Of a stretch of DNA of 64,000 nucleotides, positions 34,078 through 42,946 are shown piece by piece. A program made the translations under genes and the position numbers. The notes below the pieces were generated by a model. That model was given only the letters and a program-made list of their open reading frames with translations, made no database searches and was not told the DNA's origin. Origin of the DNA: Alphaproteobacteria bacterium (GTDB lineage: Bacteria > Pseudomonadota > Alphaproteobacteria > Sphingomonadales > Sphingomonadaceae); the NCBI GenBank assembly GCA_018823325.1, contig JAHJIJ010000032.1:1-64000 (forward strand), in the 5' to 3' direction. How positions within the stretch are numbered: position 1 is the stretch's first letter; each line of letters begins with the position of its first letter.

Positions 34078-34881
34078 ATGGATAGCAACGTCCTCACCGC
34101 CATTCTGCTCGGCATATTGGAAGGCTTGACCGAGTTTCTGCCGGTCTCCTCCACCGGCCATCTCATTCTGGCCAGCGAGTTGCTCGGGTTCACCGGCGAG
34201 TCCTCCGTCACGTTCAAGATCGCGATCCAGTTCGGCGCCATCCTTGCAGTCCTCGTTGTCTACTGGAAGCGCTTCTGGGGCGTAGGCATTGGACTTCTGC
34301 ACCGTCGGCCGGACGATATCGCCTTCACCCGCAATGTGCTGCTGGGCTTTGCACCCGCTCTCGTGATCGGCGTGCTTGCCTATGAGGCCGTGCGCGCCGC
34401 GATCCAGACGCCCATGATCGTGGCCGTCGCGCTGATCGTCGGCGGTGTGCTGATGCTCGTGCTGGAGCGGGTCGTGAAGACCGTGCGCTTCACCTCGGTG
34501 GAAGCGATGTCCTTTGGCACCGCGCTCACCATCGGGCTCGTCCAGTGTATTGCCATGATTCCCGGCGTCAGCCGGTCGGGCGCCACGATCCTGGGCGCGT
34601 TGATGATGGGCGTCGAGCGCAGGACAGCAGCGGAGTACAGCTTCTTCCTGGCGGTGCCCACGATGCTCGCGGCGACGGTCTACGCCCTGTGGAAAGATCG
34701 TGCCCTGCTCAACCCGGACGATTTCGGGATGATCGCGATTGGTTTCGGCATGGCCTTCATCACGGCCTTGTTCGTCGTGAAGGCCTTCGTCGCCATTGTC
34801 TCGCGCTATGGCTTTACCCCATTCGCCTGGTATCGAATCGCCGCCGGATCGATCGCGCTGATCGCCCTTTTGATGAGATAG
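34078..34881 (+). CDS. uppP: Undecaprenyl-diphosphatase
   Basis: 267-residue polytopic membrane protein (BacA family) that dephosphorylates undecaprenyl diphosphate to recycle the lipid carrier of peptidoglycan and other envelope polymers. Signatures are LEGLTEFLPVSSTGHLIL near the N-terminus and the second conserved motif PGVSRSGATILGALMMG at ~158, with about eight hydrophobic segments. Loss of this activity usually sensitises cells to bacitracin. It probably has its own transcript, with 161 bp to gltD downstream. Confidence 0.95.
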   Translation: MDSNVLTAILLGILEGLTEFLPVSSTGHLILASELLGFTGESSVTFKIAIQFGAILAVLVVYWKRFWGVGIGLLHRRPDDIAFTRNVLLGFAPALVIGVLAYEAVRAAIQTPMIVAVALIVGGVLMLVLERVVKTVRFTSVEAMSFGTALTIGLVQCIAMIPGVSRSGATILGALMMGVERRTAAEYSFFLAVPTMLAATVYALWKDRALLNPDDFGMIAIGFGMAFITALFVVKAFVAIVSRYGFTPFAWYRIAAGSIALIALLMR

Positions 34882-35042
34882 GTCCGATGCGGCCTAAATT
34901 GGTTGTCGGAAATCGCCCTCCGGACACATTCCGACCCGCGTGATCTAATTAATAGGACAGCATTGCTGTCATTAATGTTGGGAAAGGCGTGACTTCCGCG
35001 CTAATTGGCACTAACGGCGGCCCCGAAAGAAAGGGACTGCCC

Positions 35043-36488
35043 ATGGCCGAGAATCCAATGCTCAAATTCGTCACCCGCTCGCAGTCCTATCCGGACAAGC
35101 GAGTGGCCAGCGAGCGCGCCCATGATTTCGACGAGATTTCGGATGGGTTCGAGACCAGCGGCGCAGAGGATCAGGCCGCGCGCTGCTCGCAATGCGGCGT
35201 GCCTTATTGCTCGGTCCACTGCCCGTTGCACAACCACATCCCGGACTGGCTGCGCCTCACCGCCGAGGGCCGCGTGCGTGAGGCCTATGAGCTATCCAAC
35301 GCGACCTCCACCATGCCCGAGATCTGCGGCCGCATCTGCCCGCAGGACCGGCTGTGCGAGGGCAATTGCGTCATCGAATTTTCCGGCCACGGCGCTGTCA
35401 CCATCGGCGCGGTCGAGAAGTTCATCACGGATACTGCCTGGGAAGAAGGCTGGGTCGAGCCAGTTCAGGTCGGCGAGCCCACCGGGCTTTCCGTCGGCAT
35501 CATCGGCGCCGGCCCCGGCGGCCTCACCACCGCGGAATATCTGCGCATGGCCGGGCATGAGGTGCATGTCTATGACCGTCATGACCGCGCCGGCGGCCTG
35601 CTGACCTATGGTATCCCCGGCTTCAAGCTGGAGAAGGACGTCGTCATGCGCCGGGTCAAGCGGCTTGAGGACGCCGGCATTCACTTCCACTTGGGCTTCG
35701 AGGTCGGCAAGGACGCCTCGCTTGCCGAGCTGCGCGAGAAGCACGACGCGATCCTCATCGCGACCGGCGTGTACAAGGCGCGTGACATCAAGGCCCCCGG
35801 CGTCGGCACGCAGGGCGTGGTCAAGGCACTGGATTTCCTCACCGCCTCGAACCGCGCGGGCTTTGGCGATCATGTGCCCGAACATGAGGATGGCTCACTG
35901 CTCGCCACCGGCAAGGATGTCGTGGTGATCGGCGGCGGTGATACCGCGATGGACTGCGTGCGCACCTCGATCCGCCAGGGCGCCAAGTCCGTGCGCTGCC
36001 TCTACCGTCGCGACCGGGAGAACATGCCCGGCTCGCAGCGCGAAGTGCAGAATGCCGAGGAGGAAGGCGTCGAGTTCGTCTGGCTCTCCGCGCCCGTCGC
36101 CTTCGAGGGGACGGAGAAGGTCACCGGCGTGAAGATGACCCGCATGCGCCTCGGCCAGCCCGATGCCTCGGGCCGCCGCGCGCCCGAGCCCGAGCCGGGT
36201 AGCGAGACCAGCATCCCGGCCGATCTCGTCATCAAGGCGCTGGGCTATGATCCCGAGGATCTGCCGGTCATGTTCGGCGAGCCCAGCCTTGCCGTCACGC
36301 GCTGGGGAACGCTCCGCGTCGACCATCGCAACATGATGACCAGCGTCGATGGCGTGTTCGCCGCCGGCGATATCGTGCGCGGTGCCAGCCTTGTCGTCTG
36401 GGCCATCCGCGATGGCCGCGACGTCGCCGACCACATGCACAGCTATCTGCGCGCCAAAACGCCAAAGAAGCAGGCGGTTGCCGCATGA
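35043..36488 (+). CDS. gltD: Glutamate synthase (NADPH) small subunit
   Basis: 481 residues. The N-terminal cysteine cluster [20 protein letters not shown] binds iron-sulfur clusters, and [14 protein letters not shown] adds more ligands. The FAD motif is [17 protein letters not shown] and the NADPH motif [16 protein letters not shown]; the C-terminal FAD block is [18 protein letters not shown]. It feeds electrons from NADPH to the large subunit. The ATG at 35043 has AAAGGGAC upstream. A DUF2059 gene separates it from gltB, with overlaps on both sides, so all three are one transcript. Confidence 0.96.
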   Translation: MAENPMLKFVTRSQSYPDKRVASERAHDFDEISDGFETSGAEDQAARCSQCGVPYCSVHCPLHNHIPDWLRLTAEGRVREAYELSNATSTMPEICGRICPQDRLCEGNCVIEFSGHGAVTIGAVEKFITDTAWEEGWVEPVQVGEPTGLSVGIIGAGPGGLTTAEYLRMAGHEVHVYDRHDRAGGLLTYGIPGFKLEKDVVMRRVKRLEDAGIHFHLGFEVGKDASLAELREKHDAILIATGVYKARDIKAPGVGTQGVVKALDFLTASNRAGFGDHVPEHEDGSLLATGKDVVVIGGGDTAMDCVRTSIRQGAKSVRCLYRRDRENMPGSQREVQNAEEEGVEFVWLSAPVAFEGTEKVTGVKMTRMRLGQPDASGRRAPEPEPGSETSIPADLVIKALGYDPEDLPVMFGEPSLAVTRWGTLRVDHRNMMTSVDGVFAAGDIVRGASLVVWAIRDGRDVADHMHSYLRAKTPKKQAVAA

Positions 36489-37102
36489 AGAGGCTCGCCG
36501 CCCTTCTTGTGCCGGCGCTCGCGCTGTTGCCTGCCACCGCCGCGCTTGCGGCGGAGCAGCAAGGTACGGCCACGCCTGCGGCAAGCGAAGCGCTCGACCC
36601 CGCGCGGTTAGCGAGCGCCCGGCAGCTGGTGGAGATCATTCTGCCAGCCGAGCAGCGCGACGCCATGTTCGCGTCGGCCGTCAACGCCATGATGAACAAC
36701 ATGGTCGGCGGGATCGTGCAGGGGGAGGACGGCCTTGGCCAGCTCCTCGCCGAAACGCCGGAACTGCAGACTGCGTTCGCCAGCTTCATTGAGCGCCAGC
36801 GTGACCTTGCCATCGCCGACATCAGTGAAACGACGCCCGAGCTGATGCTCGCCTATACCAATGCCTATGCGCGCCTCTTCACAGCCAAGGAGCTGGATGA
36901 GATCGCCGCATTTATGGCCACGCCGACTGGAAAGCGTTACGCGCTGCAGAGCACTGCGATCCTGTCTGATCCCGATTTCGCCGCATGGCAGCGCAACGTC
37001 AGCGCGCGCAGCCAGGCCCGCCTGTCGGCTGAGCTGGAAAAGCTCATGACCGAGATCAAGCCAATCATCGAAGCCAAGGAAGCAAGCCACCATGGTTCCT
37101 GA
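36485..37102 (+). CDS. Exported DUF2059-family protein inside the glutamate synthase operon
   Basis: 205 residues with a signal peptide (1-23, ending ALA). The C-terminal two-thirds is a DUF2059-like all-helical region (FTAKELDEIAAFMATPTGKR is its most characteristic stretch). Function is unknown. The start overlaps gltD by ATGA and its end overlaps gltB by 11 bases. Translation is therefore tied to the two cytosolic GOGAT subunits although this protein is exported. Confidence 0.85.
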   Translation: MKRLAALLVPALALLPATAALAAEQQGTATPAASEALDPARLASARQLVEIILPAEQRDAMFASAVNAMMNNMVGGIVQGEDGLGQLLAETPELQTAFASFIERQRDLAIADISETTPELMLAYTNAYARLFTAKELDEIAAFMATPTGKRYALQSTAILSDPDFAAWQRNVSARSQARLSAELEKLMTEIKPIIEAKEASHHGS

Positions 37103-40100
37103 AACCGAACGCGACCGGATCGCCCGTGAGGGCATGTATCGCCCCGAGTTCGAGAGCGACGCCTGTGGTGTCGGCCTCGTCGCGGCGACGGATGGCAAGC
37201 CTTCCCGCCGTGTAGTCGAGAGCGCCATCGACGCACTCAAGGCCGTGTGGCATCGTGGCGCGGTCGATGCGGACGGCAAGACCGGCGACGGCGCCGGCAT
37301 CCACGTCGATCTGCCCGCTCGCTTCTTCGATGACGCCATTTCCGCGTCCGGCCACAAGCCCCTGCCCAATCGCCTTGCCGTCGGCATGATCTTCCTGCCG
37401 CGCACCGATCTGAGCGCGCAGGAAACCTGCCGCACGCTGGTCGAATCCGAGATCATCGAGGCGGGCTATCGCATCTATGGCTGGCGTCAGGTGCCGGTCG
37501 ATGTCTCTGTGATCGGCGAGAAGGCGCAGCGCACGCGTCCGGAAATCGAGCAGATCCTCATCGCCGGGCCGATGCCGGAGGAGCAGGACGTCGCAGAGTT
37601 CGAGCGCGATCTCTATCTCGTGCGTCGCCGCATCGAGAAGCGCGTGATCGAGGCGCAGATCAACGATTTCTATATCTGCTCGCTCTCCTGCCAGTCGATC
37701 ATCTACAAGGGCCTGTTCCTCGCCGAGAGCCTTTCGGTCTTCTATCCCGACCTCACGGACGAGCGGTTCGAGAGCCGCGTTGCGATCTTCCACCAGCGTT
37801 ACTCGACCAACACCTTCCCGCAATGGTGGCTGGCCCAGCCTTTCCGTTCGCTTGCCCATAATGGCGAGATCAACACGATCCGCGGCAACAAGAACTGGAT
37901 GAAGAGCCACGAGATCAAGATGGCGGCGCTCGCCTTCGGTGAGCATTCCGGTGACATCAAGCCGGTGATCCCGGCGGGTGCCTCCGATACCGCCGCGCTC
38001 GATGCCGTGTTCGAGACGCTGTGCCGCGCCGGCCGCGATGCACCGACCGCCAAGATCATGCTCGTGCCCGAGGCCTGGCAGCACAATGATGACGTGCCCG
38101 AGCCGCACAAGCACATGTACAACTATCTCGCCTCCGTCATGGAGCCATGGGATGGACCGGCTGCGCTCGCCATGACCGATGGCCGCTGGGCCGTCGCGGG
38201 CATGGACCGCAATGCCCTGCGTCCGCTGCGCTACACACTCACCGCCGACAATCTGCTGATCGTCGGGTCGGAAACCGGCATGGTCGTCGTGCCCGAGACG
38301 ACCGTGGTCAAGAAAGGTCGCCTCGGCCCCGGCCAGATGATCGCCGTCGACCTTGACGAAGGCAAGGTCTATGATGACCGCGCGATCAAGGATCGCATCG
38401 CCGCCGAGCGCCCTTATGCCGAGTATGTGAAGGGCTTCCGCACCGCTGCGGCTCTGCCTGCGCCAGCCGATGATGCGCGTCCGCAGTGGGACCGCGCCGA
38501 GTTGACGCGCCGCCAGATCGCCGCCAACATGACCATGGAAGACATGGAGCTGATCCTCGGCCCCATGGCGGAAGATGGCAAGGAAGCGGTCGGCTCCATG
38601 GGCGATGATGCGCCGCTGGCCGTCATCACCGAGAAGCCGCGCACGATCAGCCACTTCTTCCGGCAAAATTTCAGCCAGGTCACCAATCCGCCCATCGACT
38701 CGCTGCGCGAGCGGCATGTGATGAGCCTGAAAACGCGCTATTCAAACCTCGCCAACATCCTCGAGGAGGACCGTCAGAACAGCGAGGTCATGATTTTGGA
38801 ATCGCCGGTGCTGCTGTGCGAGGACTGGTCGCGACTGAAGCGCTATTTTGGCAAGACGGTAGCGGAGATCGACTGCACCTTCCCTGCCGATGGCCCTCAG
38901 GACGCCCTGCGCGCTGCGATCAATCGTCTGCGCGACGAGGCGGAAATCGCCGTGCGCGCGGGGCAAACGGAGCTGTTCCTTTCCGATGAGAACATCGGGC
39001 CGGATCGCGTCGGCATTGCCATGATCCTTGCGGCGGCGGCCGTTCACACGCACCTCGTGCGCAAGGGGCTACGCTCCTATGCGTCAATCAACGTGCGCAC
39101 CGCCGAATGTCTGGATACGCATTATTTCGCGGTCCTCATCGGTGTCGGCGCCACTTCCGTGAATGCCTATCTGGCCGAGGCTTGCATCGCCGACCGCCAC
39201 GCGCGCGGGTTGCTGGGCGATCGCAGCCTGGAGACCAGCCTCGAGAACTATCGCACCGCGATCAACGAGGGCTTGCTCAAGATCATGAGCAAGATGGGTA
39301 TCGCAGTAATCTCCAGCTATCGCGGTGGTTATAATTTCGAGGCGGTGGGCCTTTCCCGCGCGATCGTGAACGATCTGTTCCCGAACATGCCGTCCAAGAT
39401 CTCCGGTGAAGGCTACGCCTCGCTGCAGTATAACGCGCTCGTCCGGCATGAGGCGGCTTTCAACAAGGCCGTCACCACCCTGCCGATTGGCGGCTTCTAC
39501 CGCCACCGTGCGGGCGGCGATGCGCATGCCTATTCGGCGCAGCTCATGCACCTGCTGCAGACCGCCGTGGGAACGGACAGCTACTCCACCTATCTGCAGT
39601 TCTCGCGCGGCGTCTCAGAGCTGCCGCCGGTCTATCTGCGCGACCTGCTGGAGTTCAACTATCCCGATCAGGCAGTGCCGATCGACGAAGTCGAGGCGAT
39701 CACGGAAATCCGCAAGCGCTTCGTCACGCCGGGCATGTCGCTGGGCGCGCTCTCGCCGGAAGCGCACGAGACGCTGGCCATTGCCATGAACCGGATCGGC
39801 GCCAAGGCCGTTTCCGGCGAGGGTGGCGAGGACCGCGCGCGCTTCACGCCTTATGAGAATGGCGACAACGCCAATTCGAACATCAAGCAGATCGCCTCGG
39901 GTCGCTTCGGCGTTCATGCCGAATATCTGGGCGCCTGCGAGGAAATCGAGATCAAGGTCGCGCAGGGAGCCAAGCCCGGCGAGGGCGGCCAGTTGCCCGG
40001 CTTCAAGGTGACCGAGTTCATCGCGAAGCTGCGCCACTCGACGCCCGGCGTGACGCTCATCTCGCCCCCGCCGCACCACGACATCTACTCGATCGAGGAT

Positions 40101-41609
40101 CTCGCTCAGCTCATCTACGACCTGAAGCAGATCAACCCGCGTGCGCGGGTCTGCGTGAAACTGGTGAGCCAGGCAGGCATCGGCACAGTCGCGGCAGGCG
40201 TTGCCAAGGCGCATGCGGACGTCATCCTCGTCTCCGGCAATGTCGGCGGCACCGGCGCCTCCCCGCAGACCAGCATAAAATTCGCCGGTCTGCCTTGGGA
40301 AATGGGTCTTGCCGAGACCAATCAGGTGCTGACCCTCAACGGCCTGCGCCACAAGGTGAAGCTACGCACGGACGGCGGCCTCAAGACCGGACGTGACATC
40401 GTCATTGCCGCGATCCTCGGCGCCGAGGAGTTCGGCATCGGTACCCTGAGCCTCGTCGCGATGGGCTGCATCATGGTCCGCCAGTGCCATAGCAACACCT
40501 GCCCCGTGGGCGTGTGCGTGCAGGACGAGCGCCTGCGCGCCAAGTTCACCGGCACGCCGGAGAAGGTCATCAACCTCATGACCTTCATCGCCGAGGAAGT
40601 GCGCGAGATCCTGGCGCGCCTGGGCTATCGCAGCCTGGATGAAGTGATCGGCCGCACGGAGCTGCTCCGTCAGGTCAGCCGTGGCGCCGAGCATCTCGAC
40701 GATCTCGATCTCAACCCGATCCTCGCGAAGGTGGATGCGGATGACGACAAGCGCCGCTTCAACCTGCCGACCTGGCGCAATGAAGTGCCTGACAGCCTTG
40801 ATGCGCAGATGATCACGGACGCGCAGGCGGTGTTCGAGCGGGGCGAGAAGATGCAGCTCACTTACACGGTGCGCAACACACATCGCGCCGTGGGCACGCG
40901 CTTCTCCGCCATGGTCACCAAGAAGTTCGGCATGTCGACCCTCCAGGACGGGCATATCCATGTCCGCCTGCGCGGCACCGCCGGACAGTCGCTTGGTGCC
41001 TTCCTCTGTAAGGGCATCACGCTGGAAGTCTTCGGCGATGCCAATGACTATGTCGGCAAGGGGCTTTCAGGCGGCATCATCGCCGTGCGCCCGATGGTCT
41101 CCAGCCCACTCGCGAGCCAGGAAAACACGATCATCGGCAATACTGTGCTCTATGGTGCCACGGCGGGTAAGCTCTTCGCGGCCGGTCAGGCCGGTGAGCG
41201 CTTCGCGGTCCGCAACTCCGGCGCACAGGTCGTCGTCGAGGGCTGCGGCGCCAATGGCTGCGAATATATGACCGGCGGCATGGCCGTGATCCTCGGGAAG
41301 ACCGGCGCCAATTTCGGCGCGGGCATGACCGGCGGCATGGCCTTCATCTATGATGAAAGCCGCACGTTCGCGGCGCACGCCAATCCCGAGAGCATCGTCT
41401 GGCAACGGCTGGACAGCGCCCATTGGGAAGCCGTGCTGAAGGAACTGATCGAGGAGCATATCGCCCGCACGGACAGCGCCTGGGCCAAGTCCATCCTGCA
41501 CAGCTGGGATCGCAACCGCGATCACTTCTGGCAGGTCTGCCCGAAGGAAATGCTGAGCCGCCTGGCCCACCCCCTGTCTGACAAGGCCGAGGTCGTCGCG
41601 GCGGAATGA
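37092..41609 (+). CDS. gltB: Glutamate synthase large subunit
   Basis: 1505 residues converting glutamine and 2-oxoglutarate to two glutamates. The catalytic N-terminal cysteine of the amidotransferase domain is C25 in SDACGVGLVA, so the first 24 residues are a propeptide. The FMN/synthase domain includes ISPPPHHDIYSIEDLAQLIY and LVSGNVGGTGASPQTSIKF. The 3Fe-4S cluster lies in CIMVRQCHSNTCPVGVC, and the C-terminal beta-helix repeats (GANGCEYMTGGMAVILG) complete the family architecture. With gltD it forms the main ammonia-assimilation route at low ammonium. Confidence 0.97.
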   Translation: MVPETERDRIAREGMYRPEFESDACGVGLVAATDGKPSRRVVESAIDALKAVWHRGAVDADGKTGDGAGIHVDLPARFFDDAISASGHKPLPNRLAVGMIFLPRTDLSAQETCRTLVESEIIEAGYRIYGWRQVPVDVSVIGEKAQRTRPEIEQILIAGPMPEEQDVAEFERDLYLVRRRIEKRVIEAQINDFYICSLSCQSIIYKGLFLAESLSVFYPDLTDERFESRVAIFHQRYSTNTFPQWWLAQPFRSLAHNGEINTIRGNKNWMKSHEIKMAALAFGEHSGDIKPVIPAGASDTAALDAVFETLCRAGRDAPTAKIMLVPEAWQHNDDVPEPHKHMYNYLASVMEPWDGPAALAMTDGRWAVAGMDRNALRPLRYTLTADNLLIVGSETGMVVVPETTVVKKGRLGPGQMIAVDLDEGKVYDDRAIKDRIAAERPYAEYVKGFRTAAALPAPADDARPQWDRAELTRRQIAANMTMEDMELILGPMAEDGKEAVGSMGDDAPLAVITEKPRTISHFFRQNFSQVTNPPIDSLRERHVMSLKTRYSNLANILEEDRQNSEVMILESPVLLCEDWSRLKRYFGKTVAEIDCTFPADGPQDALRAAINRLRDEAEIAVRAGQTELFLSDENIGPDRVGIAMILAAAAVHTHLVRKGLRSYASINVRTAECLDTHYFAVLIGVGATSVNAYLAEACIADRHARGLLGDRSLETSLENYRTAINEGLLKIMSKMGIAVISSYRGGYNFEAVGLSRAIVNDLFPNMPSKISGEGYASLQYNALVRHEAAFNKAVTTLPIGGFYRHRAGGDAHAYSAQLMHLLQTAVGTDSYSTYLQFSRGVSELPPVYLRDLLEFNYPDQAVPIDEVEAITEIRKRFVTPGMSLGALSPEAHETLAIAMNRIGAKAVSGEGGEDRARFTPYENGDNANSNIKQIASGRFGVHAEYLGACEEIEIKVAQGAKPGEGGQLPGFKVTEFIAKLRHSTPGVTLISPPPHHDIYSIEDLAQLIYDLKQINPRARVCVKLVSQAGIGTVAAGVAKAHADVILVSGNVGGTGASPQTSIKFAGLPWEMGLAETNQVLTLNGLRHKVKLRTDGGLKTGRDIVIAAILGAEEFGIGTLSLVAMGCIMVRQCHSNTCPVGVCVQDERLRAKFTGTPEKVINLMTFIAEEVREILARLGYRSLDEVIGRTELLRQVSRGAEHLDDLDLNPILAKVDADDDKRRFNLPTWRNEVPDSLDAQMITDAQAVFERGEKMQLTYTVRNTHRAVGTRFSAMVTKKFGMSTLQDGHIHVRLRGTAGQSLGAFLCKGITLEVFGDANDYVGKGLSGGIIAVRPMVSSPLASQENTIIGNTVLYGATAGKLFAAGQAGERFAVRNSGAQVVVEGCGANGCEYMTGGMAVILGKTGANFGAGMTGGMAFIYDESRTFAAHANPESIVWQRLDSAHWEAVLKELIEEHIARTDSAWAKSILHSWDRNRDHFWQVCPKEMLSRLAHPLSDKAEVVAAE

Positions 41610-41617
41610 AGCTGAGT

Positions 41618-41639
41618 CCCCGGCGTGAAAATGCCGGGG
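41618..41639. terminator. Candidate terminator between gltB and the GH130 gene
   Basis: A 7-bp stem ccccggc/gccgggg (41618-41624, 41633-41639) with an 8-base loop, positioned between two convergent genes. There is no strong T-run, so the call rests on position and the GC stem. Confidence 0.4.
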
Positions 41640-41654
41640 GTGACACGATCTGGC

Positions 41655-42938
41655 TCAAGCCATCGCGGCAAGTATTTCGGATATGGCGACAAAGGCGAAA
41701 CACACCGAGCTGTCCGCCACCCCATAAGGCAAAAAGATGTCGTCGCCCACGCGGATCGCACCGCAGGTGTAGACAACATTGGGCACATAACCTTCGCGAT
41801 CCTCGTCCGCAGCTGAGAGGATCGGGTTGGGCGTGCGACCGAGTACCTTCGACGGGTCGTTCTTGTCGAGCAGCGCCGCGCCGATCGCATATTTGCGCAT
41901 GGCGCCCACCCCATGCGTCAGCACCAGCCAGCCCTCATCAAGCTCGATCGGCGCGCCGCAATTGCCGATCTGCACCAGCTCCCACGGAAAACGGGGCTCA
42001 AGCAGCAGCGACCCACCGTCCCAATGGTCAATCTGGTTAGAGCGCAGGAGGTATAGATTCTTGCCGTCCTGCCGGCCGATCATGCAGAACTGCCCGTCAA
42101 TCTTGCGCGGAAACAGCGCCATGCCCTTGTTCCGGCCCGCTCTGCCCTTGATCGGGGTCAGCGTGAAATCCCTGAAGTCTCGGGTGCGCAGCAGCTCGGA
42201 CTGGATGTCGCGGCCGCTATACGCGGTATAGGTGCCGATCCACTCGCTCTTGCCGCTATCGCGCTGGAATTCCAGCAGCCGCAGATCTTCCAGCCCATTG
42301 CGCTGCGCCTCGGTAATCGGGAAAATGACCGTGCCCGAGATACTGCTGTCGTGCTGGCGATAAAGCGTCACGACATCTTCCGGCTTGTGCTCAAGAGGCG
42401 CGCCCTCCATCGCTGCCGTGGCGAAAGTGGGCTGGGGCAACAGGGTCAGCTTGCGGTCGTTCGTGATGATCCCCTCACGAAACGCGATTGTCGAGATATG
42501 CCCCTCCCCCACAGCACGCAGTGAGAGCAGGATACGAATGCTTCCATCCAGCAGCCCGCTCTGGTCGGGATGCCGCACGACACTGGGGTTCATCAGGGCG
42601 GCGGCGGCGTAGCTATACTCATGGCAAAAATAGGCGCCGAGCAGGAGCCTCATTTCACGCTTGAGAACGAGGGCATCGAGACCGAGCTTCGGGCGGATTT
42701 CCTCGAAGCGCTCTTCAAACACCTTCTCGATCTGCCAGTGCCGGTCCGCAAAATCGCGCAGGACCACCGCAAGTTCGGCCCGCACCGTGCGCGGATCGAG
42801 CGCAATGATCTCTCGCGAAAGCCGCAACACGCGCTCAAGATCAGGGCCCGAGGCCTGCCAGGCTAGGTGGAAGGGCCGCACCACAACCCGCGTCGGATCG
42901 GCGTGGAGCCGCAAATCATGTTGAACGAGATGAACCAT
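41655..42938 (-). CDS. GH130-family glycoside phosphorylase-like protein
   Basis: 427 residues. The five-bladed propeller family (mannoside phosphorylases of GH130 and relatives) is suggested by NKGMALFPRKIDGQFCMIGR, DHWDGGSLLLEPRFPWELVQ, IGNCGAPIELDEGWLVLTHG and DDIFLPYGVADSSV. Known members cleave beta-mannosidic bonds with phosphate, releasing mannose 1-phosphate. An N-terminal ~140-residue helical extension precedes the propeller and is unusual. The start at 42938 lies eight bases after the glycosyltransferase stop, so the pair is co-translated. Confidence 0.75.
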   Translation of the reverse strand: MVHLVQHDLRLHADPTRVVVRPFHLAWQASGPDLERVLRLSREIIALDPRTVRAELAVVLRDFADRHWQIEKVFEERFEEIRPKLGLDALVLKREMRLLLGAYFCHEYSYAAAALMNPSVVRHPDQSGLLDGSIRILLSLRAVGEGHISTIAFREGIITNDRKLTLLPQPTFATAAMEGAPLEHKPEDVVTLYRQHDSSISGTVIFPITEAQRNGLEDLRLLEFQRDSGKSEWIGTYTAYSGRDIQSELLRTRDFRDFTLTPIKGRAGRNKGMALFPRKIDGQFCMIGRQDGKNLYLLRSNQIDHWDGGSLLLEPRFPWELVQIGNCGAPIELDEGWLVLTHGVGAMRKYAIGAALLDKNDPSKVLGRTPNPILSAADEDREGYVPNVVYTCGAIRVGDDIFLPYGVADSSVCFAFVAISEILAAMA

Positions 42939-42946
42939 GCCGCGCC

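Noticed and set aside
37065..38717. 550-residue minus-strand frame opposite gltB
   Set aside because: Antisense shadow of a conserved glutamate synthase gene.
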